A stretch of DNA of 64,000 nt from Liolophura sinensis (taxonomy: Eukaryota > Mollusca > Polyplacophora > Chitonida > Chitonidae). The translations under genes and the position numbers were made by a program. Positions 37,081 through 47,965 of the stretch are shown here, piece after piece. The notes beneath the pieces were generated by a model that had not been told where the DNA came from, ran no database searches, and saw nothing but the letters and a program-made list of their open reading frames with translations. The stretch is from positions 43,087,116 to 43,151,115 of the forward strand of contig NC_088301.1 of assembly GCF_032854445.1 (NCBI RefSeq), read 5' to 3'. Position 1 is the first letter of the stretch; the number at the start of each line of letters is the position of its first letter.

Positions 37081-39187
37081 AGGTATAAATGTAATTCAAG
37101 TCAACTTGTGTTGCAAAAAAGAAACAAAGTATAAAGTATTTTATGCCAGTAGAATGACAGAAGAATCATGTTTGTATGTTCAGATTTATCTGGAGTTAAC
37201 TTTGTCTTGATGATCAGGACCCCTTACCCCTATGGCAGAGCTGGGCTGGGCTCCCCTATACCCAGGAGTGGACTGACCCAGTTAGAGACATTGCTGTGTG
37301 AACTGGGGATGAAGCTTGAGTAACAGCTGAGGGATGTGGGTTCCAACTCCCTGCTTCCTCTGGTGTAAGCATAATTGTCCTCTTTCTGTGTTTACATGTC
37401 TAGCAAGTACACTTGGTGCATCATTTACCTTGCTAAGTAGAACAAAACAAAGAGCAATTTAATGGAGGTAGATATGTGCAATACCATGTGATCGTGTGGT
37501 TTGTGTGGTAAGTATAGTCACAGGTTCCACTCCGAGCTGATGTTCGCATCTTTCTGTTGTAAACTGCAAACAGCATATTATTCCAAGCACATACATGGAA
37601 AACTTCTCTATTTACATCAGTATTATGCTTGATAACAGTGTTGGTATCCAAACCTAAACATCCCAAAAGAATTAACAAGAAGTTGTTATCTATCTAATTT
37701 TGTCATGTTTTGCAACTTCGGTTAATGTCTCTAAGACAGGTCCTTTGTTTAAGTGTTTGGAATATATTTTTATGATACAGAAGTGTTTCCCCAAACTGCC
37801 TGAAAAGCTTTATGTATTGTTTAATGAATCTTCAGATCTCTATTGTTGCATGTTTTAGGTCTGAATTACAGTTGTATATATATGAACTTGTGAAAAAAAA
37901 GAGCGCATTGCATTTTGGTGTATTCAGTCCATATCTTTCTATACAAACTCAGTCTTTGAATGAAGCTAGTTTTGGGCTGCTGTGGACAAGCATGTGAAAA
38001 AAAAGTCAAATTAAATGAAAATGCAGCAAATCTTGAGAAAAGATTTAGAAATATACCTGGTAGCTTATATAGTAAAATGACACACAAGGTGGAGGTTCAA
38101 TCCCAGCCTTGGATTTGTGTAAAACAATTTGTGGATTTCTCCCACACTCTCACTGCTTCAACATGTGGTCAGTGAAGCTCTTGTGATACTTTTTGTGGTT
38201 TAATGTTTATTGGAAGACCTCTTGTCATCCACCATTATGTTGTGTGCACATCTTTATGTCTCATGTGAAAAAAAAAGTATAAGAGAGTTTGTTTTTGCCC
38301 ATGATTGGTGATTTATCCCTGCCATTCTGTTTCCCATCATGTTTCTCATCTGGTTGCTATCATGCATGTGAGAAATTCTTGATATTGTATTGAACAGCTA
38401 TCAAATAAAATAAATAAATCATATGTATTGAAATATATGCATTTTCCATGATAGGCTTTTAATGTTATATGTTTTATGTAACGGTACATTCTCAAGACCT
38501 ATTACAGTTCCCAGTATATAAATAGAGCTAATTGAGTGGTGGCCCTACAACCTTTTGAACGAATGTATGCATAAGGATATGGGTAGCTGCAAATGTCTCT
38601 TAATTATAGAAAAATCAATGCACGGTAATCAAACTACTTCTGTGTAAGTCAGTGACTGGAGTCAACTGGCTATATAATATCTCTGACAACATCTGAGTCA
38701 GTAGATGATAAGGACATCCTGACATATGGGTGGAATCTTGTAGTCAGAATCAATTGGTAACAAGATATGGAGTATTCTGATATGACAATGCAGTCTGGCT
38801 TAAAGCTTTGCTTTCAAGAGGAGGGGTTTTGTCTCCCTGTCCTAGGCCCTTGTTTGGACCTGTTCACTGGGGTGAGTCATTTCAGACCTCAGGGAGATGG
38901 ACAGCTGATTGACCCCTCACCTCCCATGTTCTTAGCTGTGCTTGTTATAGAAATCCCTCATCCACTGCATTGATTGATTTTAACTGGTGTTTGGACAGTG
39001 CACTCAAGAATATTTCACTTTTAGAACAATCCTAACTTTTATGGGTGTAAGAAATGGAGCAGCCAATGCAGATTAAACCACGTGACTTTGGCCAATAACT
39101 GACAAACTTACACATGTTTGACACTCATATTGTCATGCCATGTTCATGGTGGACTCCAGCACATGTTGGCTTTAATTAAGAATTCTC
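37081..39187. other. Noncoding stretch
   Basis: No supported exon. Two places (37300-37360 and 38085-38110) contain B-box-like GGTTC(A/C)A(A/T)(C/T)CC sequence that may be remnants of older tRNA-derived SINEs, but no body can be matched. Confidence 0.3.
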
Positions 39188-39343
39188 TCCAGTGGTATGT
39201 AGGAAGGTCTGTCAGCAACCTGCAGATAGTCATGGGTTTTCTAGAGCCCATTTTCCTCCCACTATAATGCTGGCTGCCATGGCATAAGTCAAATCTCTTG
39301 TTGAATACGGTCTAAAACTCCAATCTAATCAATCCATAAATCT
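39188..39343 (+). mobile_element. Degenerate SINE fragment (body and tail)
   Basis: Contains 'ggaaggtctgtcagcaacct', 'agtcatgggttttctaga', 'cctcccactataatgctggc' and a decayed 'gaatacggtctaaaactcca' tail. The head is missing. Confidence 0.75.
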
Positions 39344-40094
39344 TGAATGTTTATTGGCACCAAGTCTCACATAACTGTGAAATGTTTAGAATTCATTACC
39401 TGAGTCTGGGATGCATCCAATACCTCCTGTGTACTGGCCATTAGGTACTTAACGTTTGGTCCACAACTGGCCTTTTTGCTGCATATATGAGTTACAACCT
39501 GCAGAAGTCTTTCTCATGTGTCATATGTGGTTAGCGGGCAATGTTGACTGTGAATTCAGTATAACTTTATGTTTGGTCTACAATATCATATCTGTTAATT
39601 CACTAGTGAAGATTGAGGCTTTTTAATCTATGTACATTATTCATGTTACATGCATCATGTGTTAATTTATATCTGTCTGCCACTGTTTATGCAAACTTTC
39701 AATTCTGAAGCATGCTTGTGTGATTCATACAAGTCCAGTTTTGTGGTACTGAAATTTGAGACTGATCAAAGACAGTGGCCCACCTCACTGATGAAGGGGC
39801 TATATCCTGTTGGGTGGAGGGAGTGATGAGTGACCTGGACAGCAATACTGGTCATTGATAGCTACTCTGTTTAAGTGAAGTGCACACTATGTCTTTGTGA
39901 AGTTATCAACACTTAAAGTGGGTATGTAAGATAGTACTCTGTAGAGAGGAAAATTCAAGCAGTGTTTTAGCATGTGTAGTCCTTTTAAGAAGACACATCT
40001 CGCCCAGGAATATGTGTGTCAGTTTTGTTGTATATCTTGTCTGGAAAGATTTAAGTGTTATTATTTTTAGGGAAGTTATGTTACATGCATGACT

Positions 40095-40284
40095 TAAAAA
40101 TCACACCAAAAAGTGCATTTTCATAGGCAAATGAGTGTCATAAAATATTACTTTCAGTGCTGAAACTATACTTTTCCAGTTGGCTTGAACTAACCTCAAA
40201 ACATCTCTATATAAAGATGAATAAAAGTCTCAGACAACAACTTAATTATAGCCAAAATTTTAGGTCATTTACAGTAGTTTAATT
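40095..40284. repeat. Interspersed repeat family, copy at 40.1 kb
   Basis: Shares an ordered series of blocks with 17.76-17.96 kb: 'aggcaaatgagtgtcataaa' / 'ttactttcagtgctgaaa' / 'tacttttccagttgg' / 'aacctcaaaa' / 'agtctcaga' / 'attttaggtcatttacagta'. The order is conserved with moderate divergence. No terminal structure is visible, so the class is unknown. Confidence 0.55.
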
Positions 40285-42200
40285 GTAAACTGTGGTCTGG
40301 CCAGACTCCTTGGCTCTGCTGATAACATGGGGAGAGTTTGGCAGCTGATATCTCACCAATTACCCTTGAAAGTCAAGAGGACAACATGACAAAATCCTTG
40401 CCTGCTGAGATAACCAATCTATGGTTAATCTAACTCATACTAATGTTATTTCTACAAGACCATATCTCCTGGTTTCGCCATGCTTAAATTCTAATCTCTA
40501 GAATCACAGCACATTCAGAGAATAGTGAAAGGTCACCTCATATGGTATTTGAATGGATATGAAAGGAAAATAAAGGTACTGTTCAGTATTTGAACTATCA
40601 AATCTATGTTCGCACTTTTTAAAGCTTCAAAGCAGAATATTTAGAACCTAATTCATTAAAAATATATGCTGAAATATGCCTAGTATGTGTAAAGTAATTA
40701 TCCTTCAGACCACACAGCCTTTGCAATGTACATGACACTCTTTTAGGCATGTTGATAAAAATAGTCATACATAAAATATTGAGAAAAAACATTTGAATCA
40801 TTAAAATGAGTTCTCATGCCTCAGTACAGTTGGAGAGACTTTACATGGTGGTTCAAACATCTGTATATATGTTACAGGATGAAGGGTTATGAGAGAATCG
40901 CATTTCAGAACCACTGAATTTTTTTTACAGAACTAGCAACATGAACCACGTTCTCTTTGTTTTATATTACATTTCACTCAATGACCAGATTTTGGTATGA
41001 CTCCAACCTTGTATTAAATTGCTTGGACATAAAACACGGATTGTAGATTTCCAAAAACTTTATATTTAATGACTTCCTTGGTGTGGCATTTTTATGGGTT
41101 CTTTATGTTCACCAACTAAAGAGACAGTATATCAGTTGTCTGAAGGCATTTTAACCAAAAGAGTTCCATTGCTAGCTACTGACATTTAACTGGTATGATA
41201 AAATCGGGCCAGTGGGGATTAAGCTCAAAGGTTGTCCAGGTATAGAAGGCTCTTGAAAAACCAGTTATTTAGAAGGGTTGGGATGAGATAGGGTAATATT
41301 AAGTATTACATGTACAATGCACAGCTCAACAATTAAGGGTCTTTTGTAACTGAGGTTAAATGGGAGGGTGGAAATGTTAGTTTTACTATCAGCTACTTTT
41401 TACTTTTCATTTTTGAATTTTTGGGGGGTTTGTTGATGTTGAACGTTGCTTTCAACATTATTATAACTGTAGTCATTGCACAAACTCTGTGTAGCAGGCT
41501 GTTTATAATGCTGCCTCACTGACAAGCCATGCAAAAGGATGGACACTAAATGTACATTGACATTGTATGGACCAACCAGTACATGTAGCATATCCCCATT
41601 TACAGAACAGCATGTGTGGAAGTAAAGGTGTGCAAGTCCTAGCCATGGCCTAAATCAGGCATTACTTTTGATCTCACACTCCAGCTGGAGATGCTGTAAC
41701 CATTTGGTCATTATGGTGTGGTCTGTAATTATTTCAAAAACAAAAATTTTACAATCTTTAAATTCGTTTGAACATAGGATGGATGTACCCAACTAGTTCA
41801 CGAGTCCATAACAGTGTCGTACTCCAATCTATACAGCTGTGTTAAGTACCACCATAAATAAGAACATGAAAATTGGGTGTTGTTTTAGAAGAACTTGCCA
41901 GACATATTAATTCCAGGTGTTTCCCTGTTAACCAGCTTTTCTGTGTGTATGTTATCAAGGTTGATGTTGATCATGTTTTTCTTGGTTTGACGTTTTTGAT
42001 ATATTTCTCAGTTATTTCATTCAATATATTCCATTTTACCTATGTGTCCTATGAGACCTGGTCTTAAAAAAATGCTAAAATATTTAGGATGTACACCTGA
42101 GTATATTAATGCAGAGTACTTAGATACATGTATACATGTATTTTGTGTTGTGAACATTTGATATATGGTGCATAATTACAGAGTAAGTTTATGAAGGCCA
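40285..42200. other. Noncoding stretch
   Basis: No supported exon, RNA gene or recognised repeat. Confidence 0.35.
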
Positions 42201-42202
42201 CT

Positions 42203-42440
42203 GGGGCCTCTGTGGCTCAGTTGGTTAGCATGCTAGCACAGCGTAATGACTCAGGAGCCTCTCACTAATGCAGTTGCCAGCTCATGCTGGCATTTTCTCC
42301 GATCTGCCAGCAACCTGTTGATGGTCATGGGTTTCCCCCAGGGTCTGCCTGGTTTCCTCCCACCATAATGCTGGGTGCCGTAGAACAAGTGAAATATTCT
42401 TGAGTACGGCGTAAAACATCCATCAAATAAATAAATAAAT
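42203..42440 (+). mobile_element. tRNA-derived SINE, near full length
   Basis: Starts 'ggggcctctgtggctcagtt'. It carries the A box, a B-box region with a short internal deletion ('gcagttgccagctc', with the ttcaagtc core lost), and the body with 'gggtttcccccagggtctgc'. The tail is 'tgaaatattcttgagtacgg' followed by (aaat)n to 42440. It is the most complete plus-strand copy at the tail end. Confidence 0.9.
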
Positions 42441-43498
42441 ATAAAGGCCACTTTCGAAGGGTAACATCACAAACATGCAGCTAAGTGACATTTGAGTTCA
42501 GTATGTGTGTGTGTACCCAAATGTTAATAAGCTTGAACTTTATTAATTGCATGTGGCTTAGTATATGAATTATGTCTCTTAATAGGCTGTAGCCTAAAGC
42601 TGGATTTGATCAGTATGTTTATTATTTGCCTAATTGCCACACATGAATTGTAGATCATGTTGATCATAGCAATATATTATAAGGAAAATGTATTTTTTTG
42701 AAACTATAATGTTTTAAAGTCAGAATCTGACTATTTCCTCTGACTATTTTCATAGTGGTAAAGTCAAAGAACGCCATAAAAATTGGTGTCAATAGAATCG
42801 CCATTGACACTTATGGGACTCATTACTTTATGATTGACTATACAGCATAAAATATAACTGAAAGATGATATGAATAAACATTTATTAATTATAGAATAAT
42901 AATAATATTGGTATGTACATAGAATTTGTCCAACTCTATACATTTGGCATTAACTGTGGCCATGAACAACCACTATTTCTCATTAGTGGTTGTAGTATCC
43001 ATCCCGGCCAATGCCTAATATACTAACTGTACTAAGTTGTGTGGATGAGTAATATACTATACTGAAACCCAGGAATCTGAGATACATGTACACAGATGAG
43101 ACACTGACAGGCAACCTGACTGAAAGTCTCTACCACTAACCCAATTTTGGGGCAAACTTTTACACAAGTGTGCTAATAATTGTAAAATGTCACTGCTCGG
43201 ACTTCAGTGAATGTGTTTGCATTCCAGGGAGAGGCCCCAGACCTTCATGCTTCTCCCATTGTCCACTTCAAATGCTGTGCTTGTTTTATTCATTTGTGTG
43301 CCTGTCCTGACTTTTCAGGCTGACTTTGGATAAGCTATTGGACAAAATCCTCCATATGCTAGATGAGCAAGTCTGGCAGTCAGTCATACAGTTAATTACA
43401 TGCCATGAAAGGGATTACTTTATTAATGTGGCATTACTTTATTAAAGTGGCATTTCAGTAAAAATCATTATTTTATAGGTGATCTTGTATAAATGATT

Positions 43499-43725
43499 GG
43501 GGCCTTCGTGGCTCAGTTGGTTAGCGCGCTACCACATAATGACCCAGGAGCCTCTCACCAATGTGGTTGCTGTGGGTTCAAGTCCAGCTCATGCTGGTTA
43601 CCTCTCTGGCCGTATGTGGGAAGGTCTGCCTGCAACCTGTGGGTGATTGTGGGTTTCTCTCAGACTCCACCCAGTTTCCTCTCACCATAATGCTGGCTGC
43701 TGTCATGTAAGTGAAATATATACAA
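43499..43725 (+). mobile_element. tRNA-derived SINE
   Basis: Full 5' head 'ggggccttcgtggctcagtt' with A-box-like 'tggctcagttgg' and B-box 'gggttcaagtcc', then the unique body. It ends at 'gtaagtgaaatata', so the distal tail is missing or degraded. The head resembles a tRNA gene but lacks tRNA folding downstream, so it is not a tRNA gene. Confidence 0.85.
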
Positions 43726-44280
43726 TATATATTGAAAATATTGTAACACCTTAAAATCTTGATTATCATGAATATCAGATATATTTTAATTAGAATACAA
43801 ATTTAGATTGTTGCTTTTATGTCAGAAACTTGTTTCCCTTAGATTTAAAAAGGTTCTGTTCATAGCAGGATGGTGTATCCAGAAAGCTGGACATACTCAA
43901 TGTTATACCATAACAGGTCCTATTCATAACAGACAAAATGGATATTGTGTAGACTGCATAGTGGTGAAATTGGTTGTCTTTGCATTTCAATATTTTATAA
44001 ACATTTTCGACAGATGGGAAATTTACTATAGGTCAGTTGCTTTAAAATGGTTCAGCGTGACAATCAGGCCAATTTGCAGGTTTCAAACTTCTTCGTAAGC
44101 CTGATTAATATTCCCTTGTCCTATTATCCCAGACAGCTTGCGTATACCATGCATGTAAATATGAATAAAGATAAATTTCAACATCAACTGGTACTTTATG
44201 TACATGTATGCATGCATATATATTTCCCCCCTTTAGTTCTAGAATCTTCATAATGTTGTTGTAACAGACAACAGTTTGGG

Positions 44281-44311
44281 TGACCCCTGACCTTTGTGAC
44301 CTCTGAGGTCA
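44281..44311. promoter_or_regulatory. Cluster of nuclear-receptor half-sites
   Basis: Four AGGTCA-type half-sites lie within 31 bp. TGACCC (44281-44286), one base, then TGACCT (44288-44293) form a DR1. A three-base gap then gives TGACCT (44297-44302), a DR3 with the previous site. Three more bases give AGGTCA (44306-44311), an everted repeat. This density is unlikely by chance in AT-rich DNA. It sits about 0.3 kb beyond the end of the tentative minus-strand gene. Receptor identity and target gene are unknown. Confidence 0.45.
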
Positions 44312-44617
44312 GTGTAATTTGGTAGCTCACTCCCACCTAGGGGCTATGAGGGCCATGGAGCTGCAGACTCCTGCTTGACATTTAACAGTTGCAATTCTGG
44401 CGGTGTTATTGGTGCTGGTTGGTAAAAGCCCTGTAGCAGTTCAAAGGGCATGCATCTGGCTACATGGGTAATATTCTACCCTCTCTGAGGATGTAGAGAC
44501 ACTTTGTGTAGGAGAAATGGGTTAACGAGTGGATGGATGCTCTGACCACTGTGATATAGTGCCACAGGCTTCCTGATCTCCACCTTTATCTTGGATCACC
44601 CAAAGATGATAGGACTT

Positions 44618-44826
44618 TCAGCATAAACGGTAAGTGGTGATATACTTCCCCAGGTCTACATTTATGTCAACATGGTGTAGGAAAGGTGTAAGATGATGTC
44701 CACTTTTCTTGGGAACTGGCAAAAGAGGAAGTTGTACTTCTCTGTACTCTAGTGTTACAAACTTGAGACGACTTAACAGCATAGGCTTTGTATACTGATA
44801 CATGTACTTAGGCTTCATACTGTACT
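44618..44826 (-). CDS. Tentative small minus-strand gene, last exon
   Basis: The acceptor 'tttatgttttgtacag' has a good pyrimidine tract. Its first two bases complete the phase-1 codon from exon 2. The exon encodes about 69 residues, including REVQLPLLPVPKKSGHHLTP, and ends at a TGA (44620-44618). The three exons together would give a protein of about 135 residues, basic and without a membrane segment. I see no clear polyadenylation signal just downstream, which weakens the model. Confidence 0.3.
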
Positions 44827-45303
44827 CTGTACAAAACATAAAGATATAAAGAAAACAGTTCTCTTGCCCTTCATCTCTGCCCTACTTTGTTTGACAAACT
44901 TTGAACCTGATCATGATTATGAACATTTAGTAAAATTGAGCTCATATCTTTAAAATCATAATGCTGCTTGGCACATCTCATGGGCAGTTTTGTTTTAAGA
45001 GGTTACTGATACAAGTAAGAAAAAGTTAGAATGATTTTAAATCTGTTCCTCCTAAATTCAAACAATTGAAAAGATGATGGAGGGGAAAAACCACATTCAT
45101 GTACAACTTTATGGTGACTATTCTTTAAATTGGCCATATAAGGCATCATAAGGTGGATAAGTGTACATGTGGGTGTCCATATACCTCTTGTTGGATGCGT
45201 TGGAGATTAAGGGGTGTTGACTCCCTTGTGGACATGTAAATATTGTTGCCTATGCGGGTTGATGACCATTCAGACTTTTTTGGTAACAGGTGTGGCTCCT
45301 TAC

Positions 45304-45400
45304 CTGTGTATGGTTGGTGGACCTGGTGTTGACAGATTTTAGGAGTTTGAGGTCTGTGAAGTCTACTAGATCTGTCCAGGGTTATCACCTCACTCATTTG
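45304..45400 (-). CDS. Tentative small minus-strand gene, exon 2
   Basis: The acceptor is 'tacatgtaag' (weak pyrimidine tract) and the donor a strong 'acag|gtaagg'. The exon enters in phase 0 and leaves in phase 1, with 32 codons including SEVITLDRSSRLHRPQTPK. The frame stays open past the donor to 45146, so a longer form ending at a second donor (gag|gtatat, 45184) is possible. That form would add a basic Ser/Thr-rich stretch containing SEWSSTRIGNN. No family was recognised. Confidence 0.35.
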
Positions 45401-45586
45401 CTTACATGTACATTTTAATGTTTGCCTTGCTTAGTTCCCATTGTTATACTGATAACTAACATTTTTAAAATCACATGCTCCTGTAGGAAATCTTGCAATA
45501 AATATGTGCTGATAGGCAGCATGTGGGATAGTATGACAAGATGGAGGGAACATAGTTTGTTTCATCTTAAAAGAGTAAATTTTTAC

Positions 45587-45688
45587 CTGTAACATGTTCA
45601 TGGAGATATTTGTTGATTTGGCTGTCTTCATCATTTGGCTATCTGGCAGTAGATCTGGCTGTGCATGGATTACCTGGTTTGTATACAT
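45587..45688 (-). CDS. Tentative small minus-strand gene, exon 1
   Basis: The ATG at 45688 is preceded in frame by a TAG. The frame runs 34 codons (MYTNQVIHAQPDLLPDSQMM at its start) to a donor 'acag|gtaaaa', leaving in phase 0. It can join the next candidate exon at 45400 across a short ~190-bp intron. Product not recognised. Support is limited to an open frame, a start codon and compatible splice sites, so this may be spurious. Confidence 0.35.
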
Positions 45689-45689
45689 G

Positions 45690-47760
45690 TAGATAGCCTA
45701 AGGCTTGTACAAGCTGCAGATCAGAGGAATGTTTTCCCAGGTTTTTTTTAGTTTATTCACAAGGATGACAACATGTGAGCTTTGGTCCAAATCAGGACTT
45801 GTGCAGGTCTAGGATGATTCCATGAATTGTCTTAAGTCAAATTTTAAAGTTCAGTGAAATGTTTAGTATGTAACCTGAAAAGATAAATCTGTGGCAGTTA
45901 ACTATCTCAACTTAAATTGTACCCAATTTCAACTCTACAGTTCACAAGTAACCATTAAGATTAGACTTTAAATTTTGGCTCAAGGCTGTGTACTATATGT
46001 ATTCATTCAGCCCTTACTTTTATCATAGCTCTAAACATGTACCCTAGACCTAGATGTGCAAGCTGCCATTTTCTGGTAAATATGGCTAGAATACTTTTAA
46101 TAAGTTTAAATCAAGATTAACATCAGTTTGCATACAGAAATTTTGTCGGACACAAGAACTAGTGGAATACTTTCTTACCTGTAGAAAATGCTTTAATAAT
46201 AAATTATAGATATACTGGCTGTGGCATCATCATGCTAAAATGTTACATTAATTCAGCTCACCAGATGAACAATGTTTTAAACTTTAATTCATATTAAATT
46301 TTTTTCTGAAGGTTTGCTGTGAAATAGGTAAAAACTTACACGATTATAAAAGAAGGTACTCTTCAGTATATAGTTTATCAACAGAATTATTGATGTAAAC
46401 ACCACAGGCCCAAGTAGTTTAATATATTTTATTGAAAAGAGGCTTGGTTCCCACAGTTGGTGAGAAGCTCATTATGCAACGGCCTATATACTGTTAATGG
46501 ACCGGTACACTTGTGACAAGAGCATTACGCTCTGATTATTCGGTGCATAAGCCTTCATCAACCTGTGCCATAACGGATAGCCTGAAAACCTATGTATGAT
46601 TTTTGTTGTGAGTTACCAATGTACATTTACATATTTATGTATGGTTGATAATTTGAAGGGTCTCGATATTACCAAATATTAATGTCGTCAGCCATTGATA
46701 CCTCATCTGTGAATGGAAACATCCTTTGTACATTTATTAATATAAAATTATTAATAGAATGATCATGGCTTTCACAAGTGACACATTTCAGGTTGATTAC
46801 ATGAAATGTACAATATAAATTGATCTATACTCTTAACTGAATGAATGAAATGAAATTTTTATTTATTTTACAAGCAAAGGACTTACTTTTAGTTTTACTT
46901 TTTATACTTGCTTTTATATATTGAGAATGACGAACTAAAAGTAACTTTTTGATTCATTAATGGGCACCTAACCTTTAAAATATGAGGTTGGAATTCACTG
47001 AAATGGGTGATATGATCCCAGGTTGACCTTAAAACTGGGCGACAGGGTTAAACAAACTCTGATGGTTTCAGAGGACTTGTTTGCACCTTGGACAGTGGAG
47101 GGAGTAGGTTAGGCATTTACCTGAGTGTGACATTCTCCTAAACCTACATCTTTGCTATCTGAGTGGTGGATAAGTGCAGATAACCCTCAGAGTTTACCTT
47201 AGGATTAAGTCTGACAATGGTCAAGCTGTTGAAAAGAATGAGAAGATCCTCCTCTTAAACTAATACGTGCTCGTGTACCTGGATACCTAAAACTAGTAAC
47301 ATGCTAGATGGATGGATAGACTTACCTGTCAAGAGTACTCTCACTGAATCATTTGTGTGACCATGCAGGTGTGTAAGTAATGTATCTTCAACCATGATTA
47401 TGTATAATTTGTATTTACCTGTACAGGAGTGTTCTAGAAAGAAATGCTCTTATTTCCTGCTATAAATGTAAAAATTCTTTGGCATATACCCCTTTTAAAT
47501 TTAGTCGAGTTTAGGTGATAATTGCTTACTTTTGAGATTACTGCTAGGTTTACTAAGAAACTTTGTCATTCTGAAGTTTGTGCTCTGGGTGTTTAACACT
47601 TCAGCAATCCAAATTTGTTCTGATAATTTAGAAGCTAAAAGTGTACCATATACATGTAATTCAAGAGTTCTTGTTAAATATCAAAATTTGTAGGTCATGA
47701 TAATATATGTGCATATTGGAATATCCATATATGTGTTTAGAAATAACCCAAAATGTTTGC
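45690..47760. other. Noncoding stretch
   Basis: AT-rich sequence without a supported exon or repeat. It would include the 5' flank of the tentative minus-strand gene that starts at 45688. Confidence 0.3.
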
Positions 47761-47964
47761 CAATGCGATCGCTGTGAGTTCAAGTCCAGCTCATACTGGA
47801 TTCCTCTCCGGCCATACGAAGGAAGGTCTGCCAGCAACACGCAGATGGACGTGGGTTTCCCCCGGGCTCTGTGCGGTTTCCACCAACTATAATACTGGCC
47901 GCTATCGTATAAGTGAAATATTCTTGAGTACAGTGTAAAACACCAGTCAAATATATAAATAAAT
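47761..47964 (+). mobile_element. tRNA-derived SINE, 5'-truncated
   Basis: Begins at 'caatgcgatcgctgtgagtt' (inside the tRNA-like head, B-box 'gttcaagtcc' intact). It runs through the body ('ggaaggtctgccagcaac', 'gggtttcccccgggctc') to the tail 'aagtgaaatattcttgagta' and an aaat-type terminus. The GC-rich body is better preserved than most copies in the window, suggesting a younger insertion. Confidence 0.85.
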
Positions 47965-47965
47965 C

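Noticed and set aside
37300-37360. B-box-like sequence 'gggttccaactcc'
   Set aside because: No A box at the right distance and no SINE body could be matched.
38767-38973. Plus-strand frame with a gtgagt donor inside
   Set aside because: Only a weak acceptor, and no phase-compatible neighbour to the 35373 exon could be shown.
43201-43330. Possible exon after 'gcattccag'
   Set aside because: The frame compatible with the phase-2 exon at 35521 stops early and no donor is convincing.
43499-43580. Apparent tRNA gene (A and B boxes)
   Set aside because: It is the head of a SINE: it continues into the SINE body and does not close an acceptor stem.
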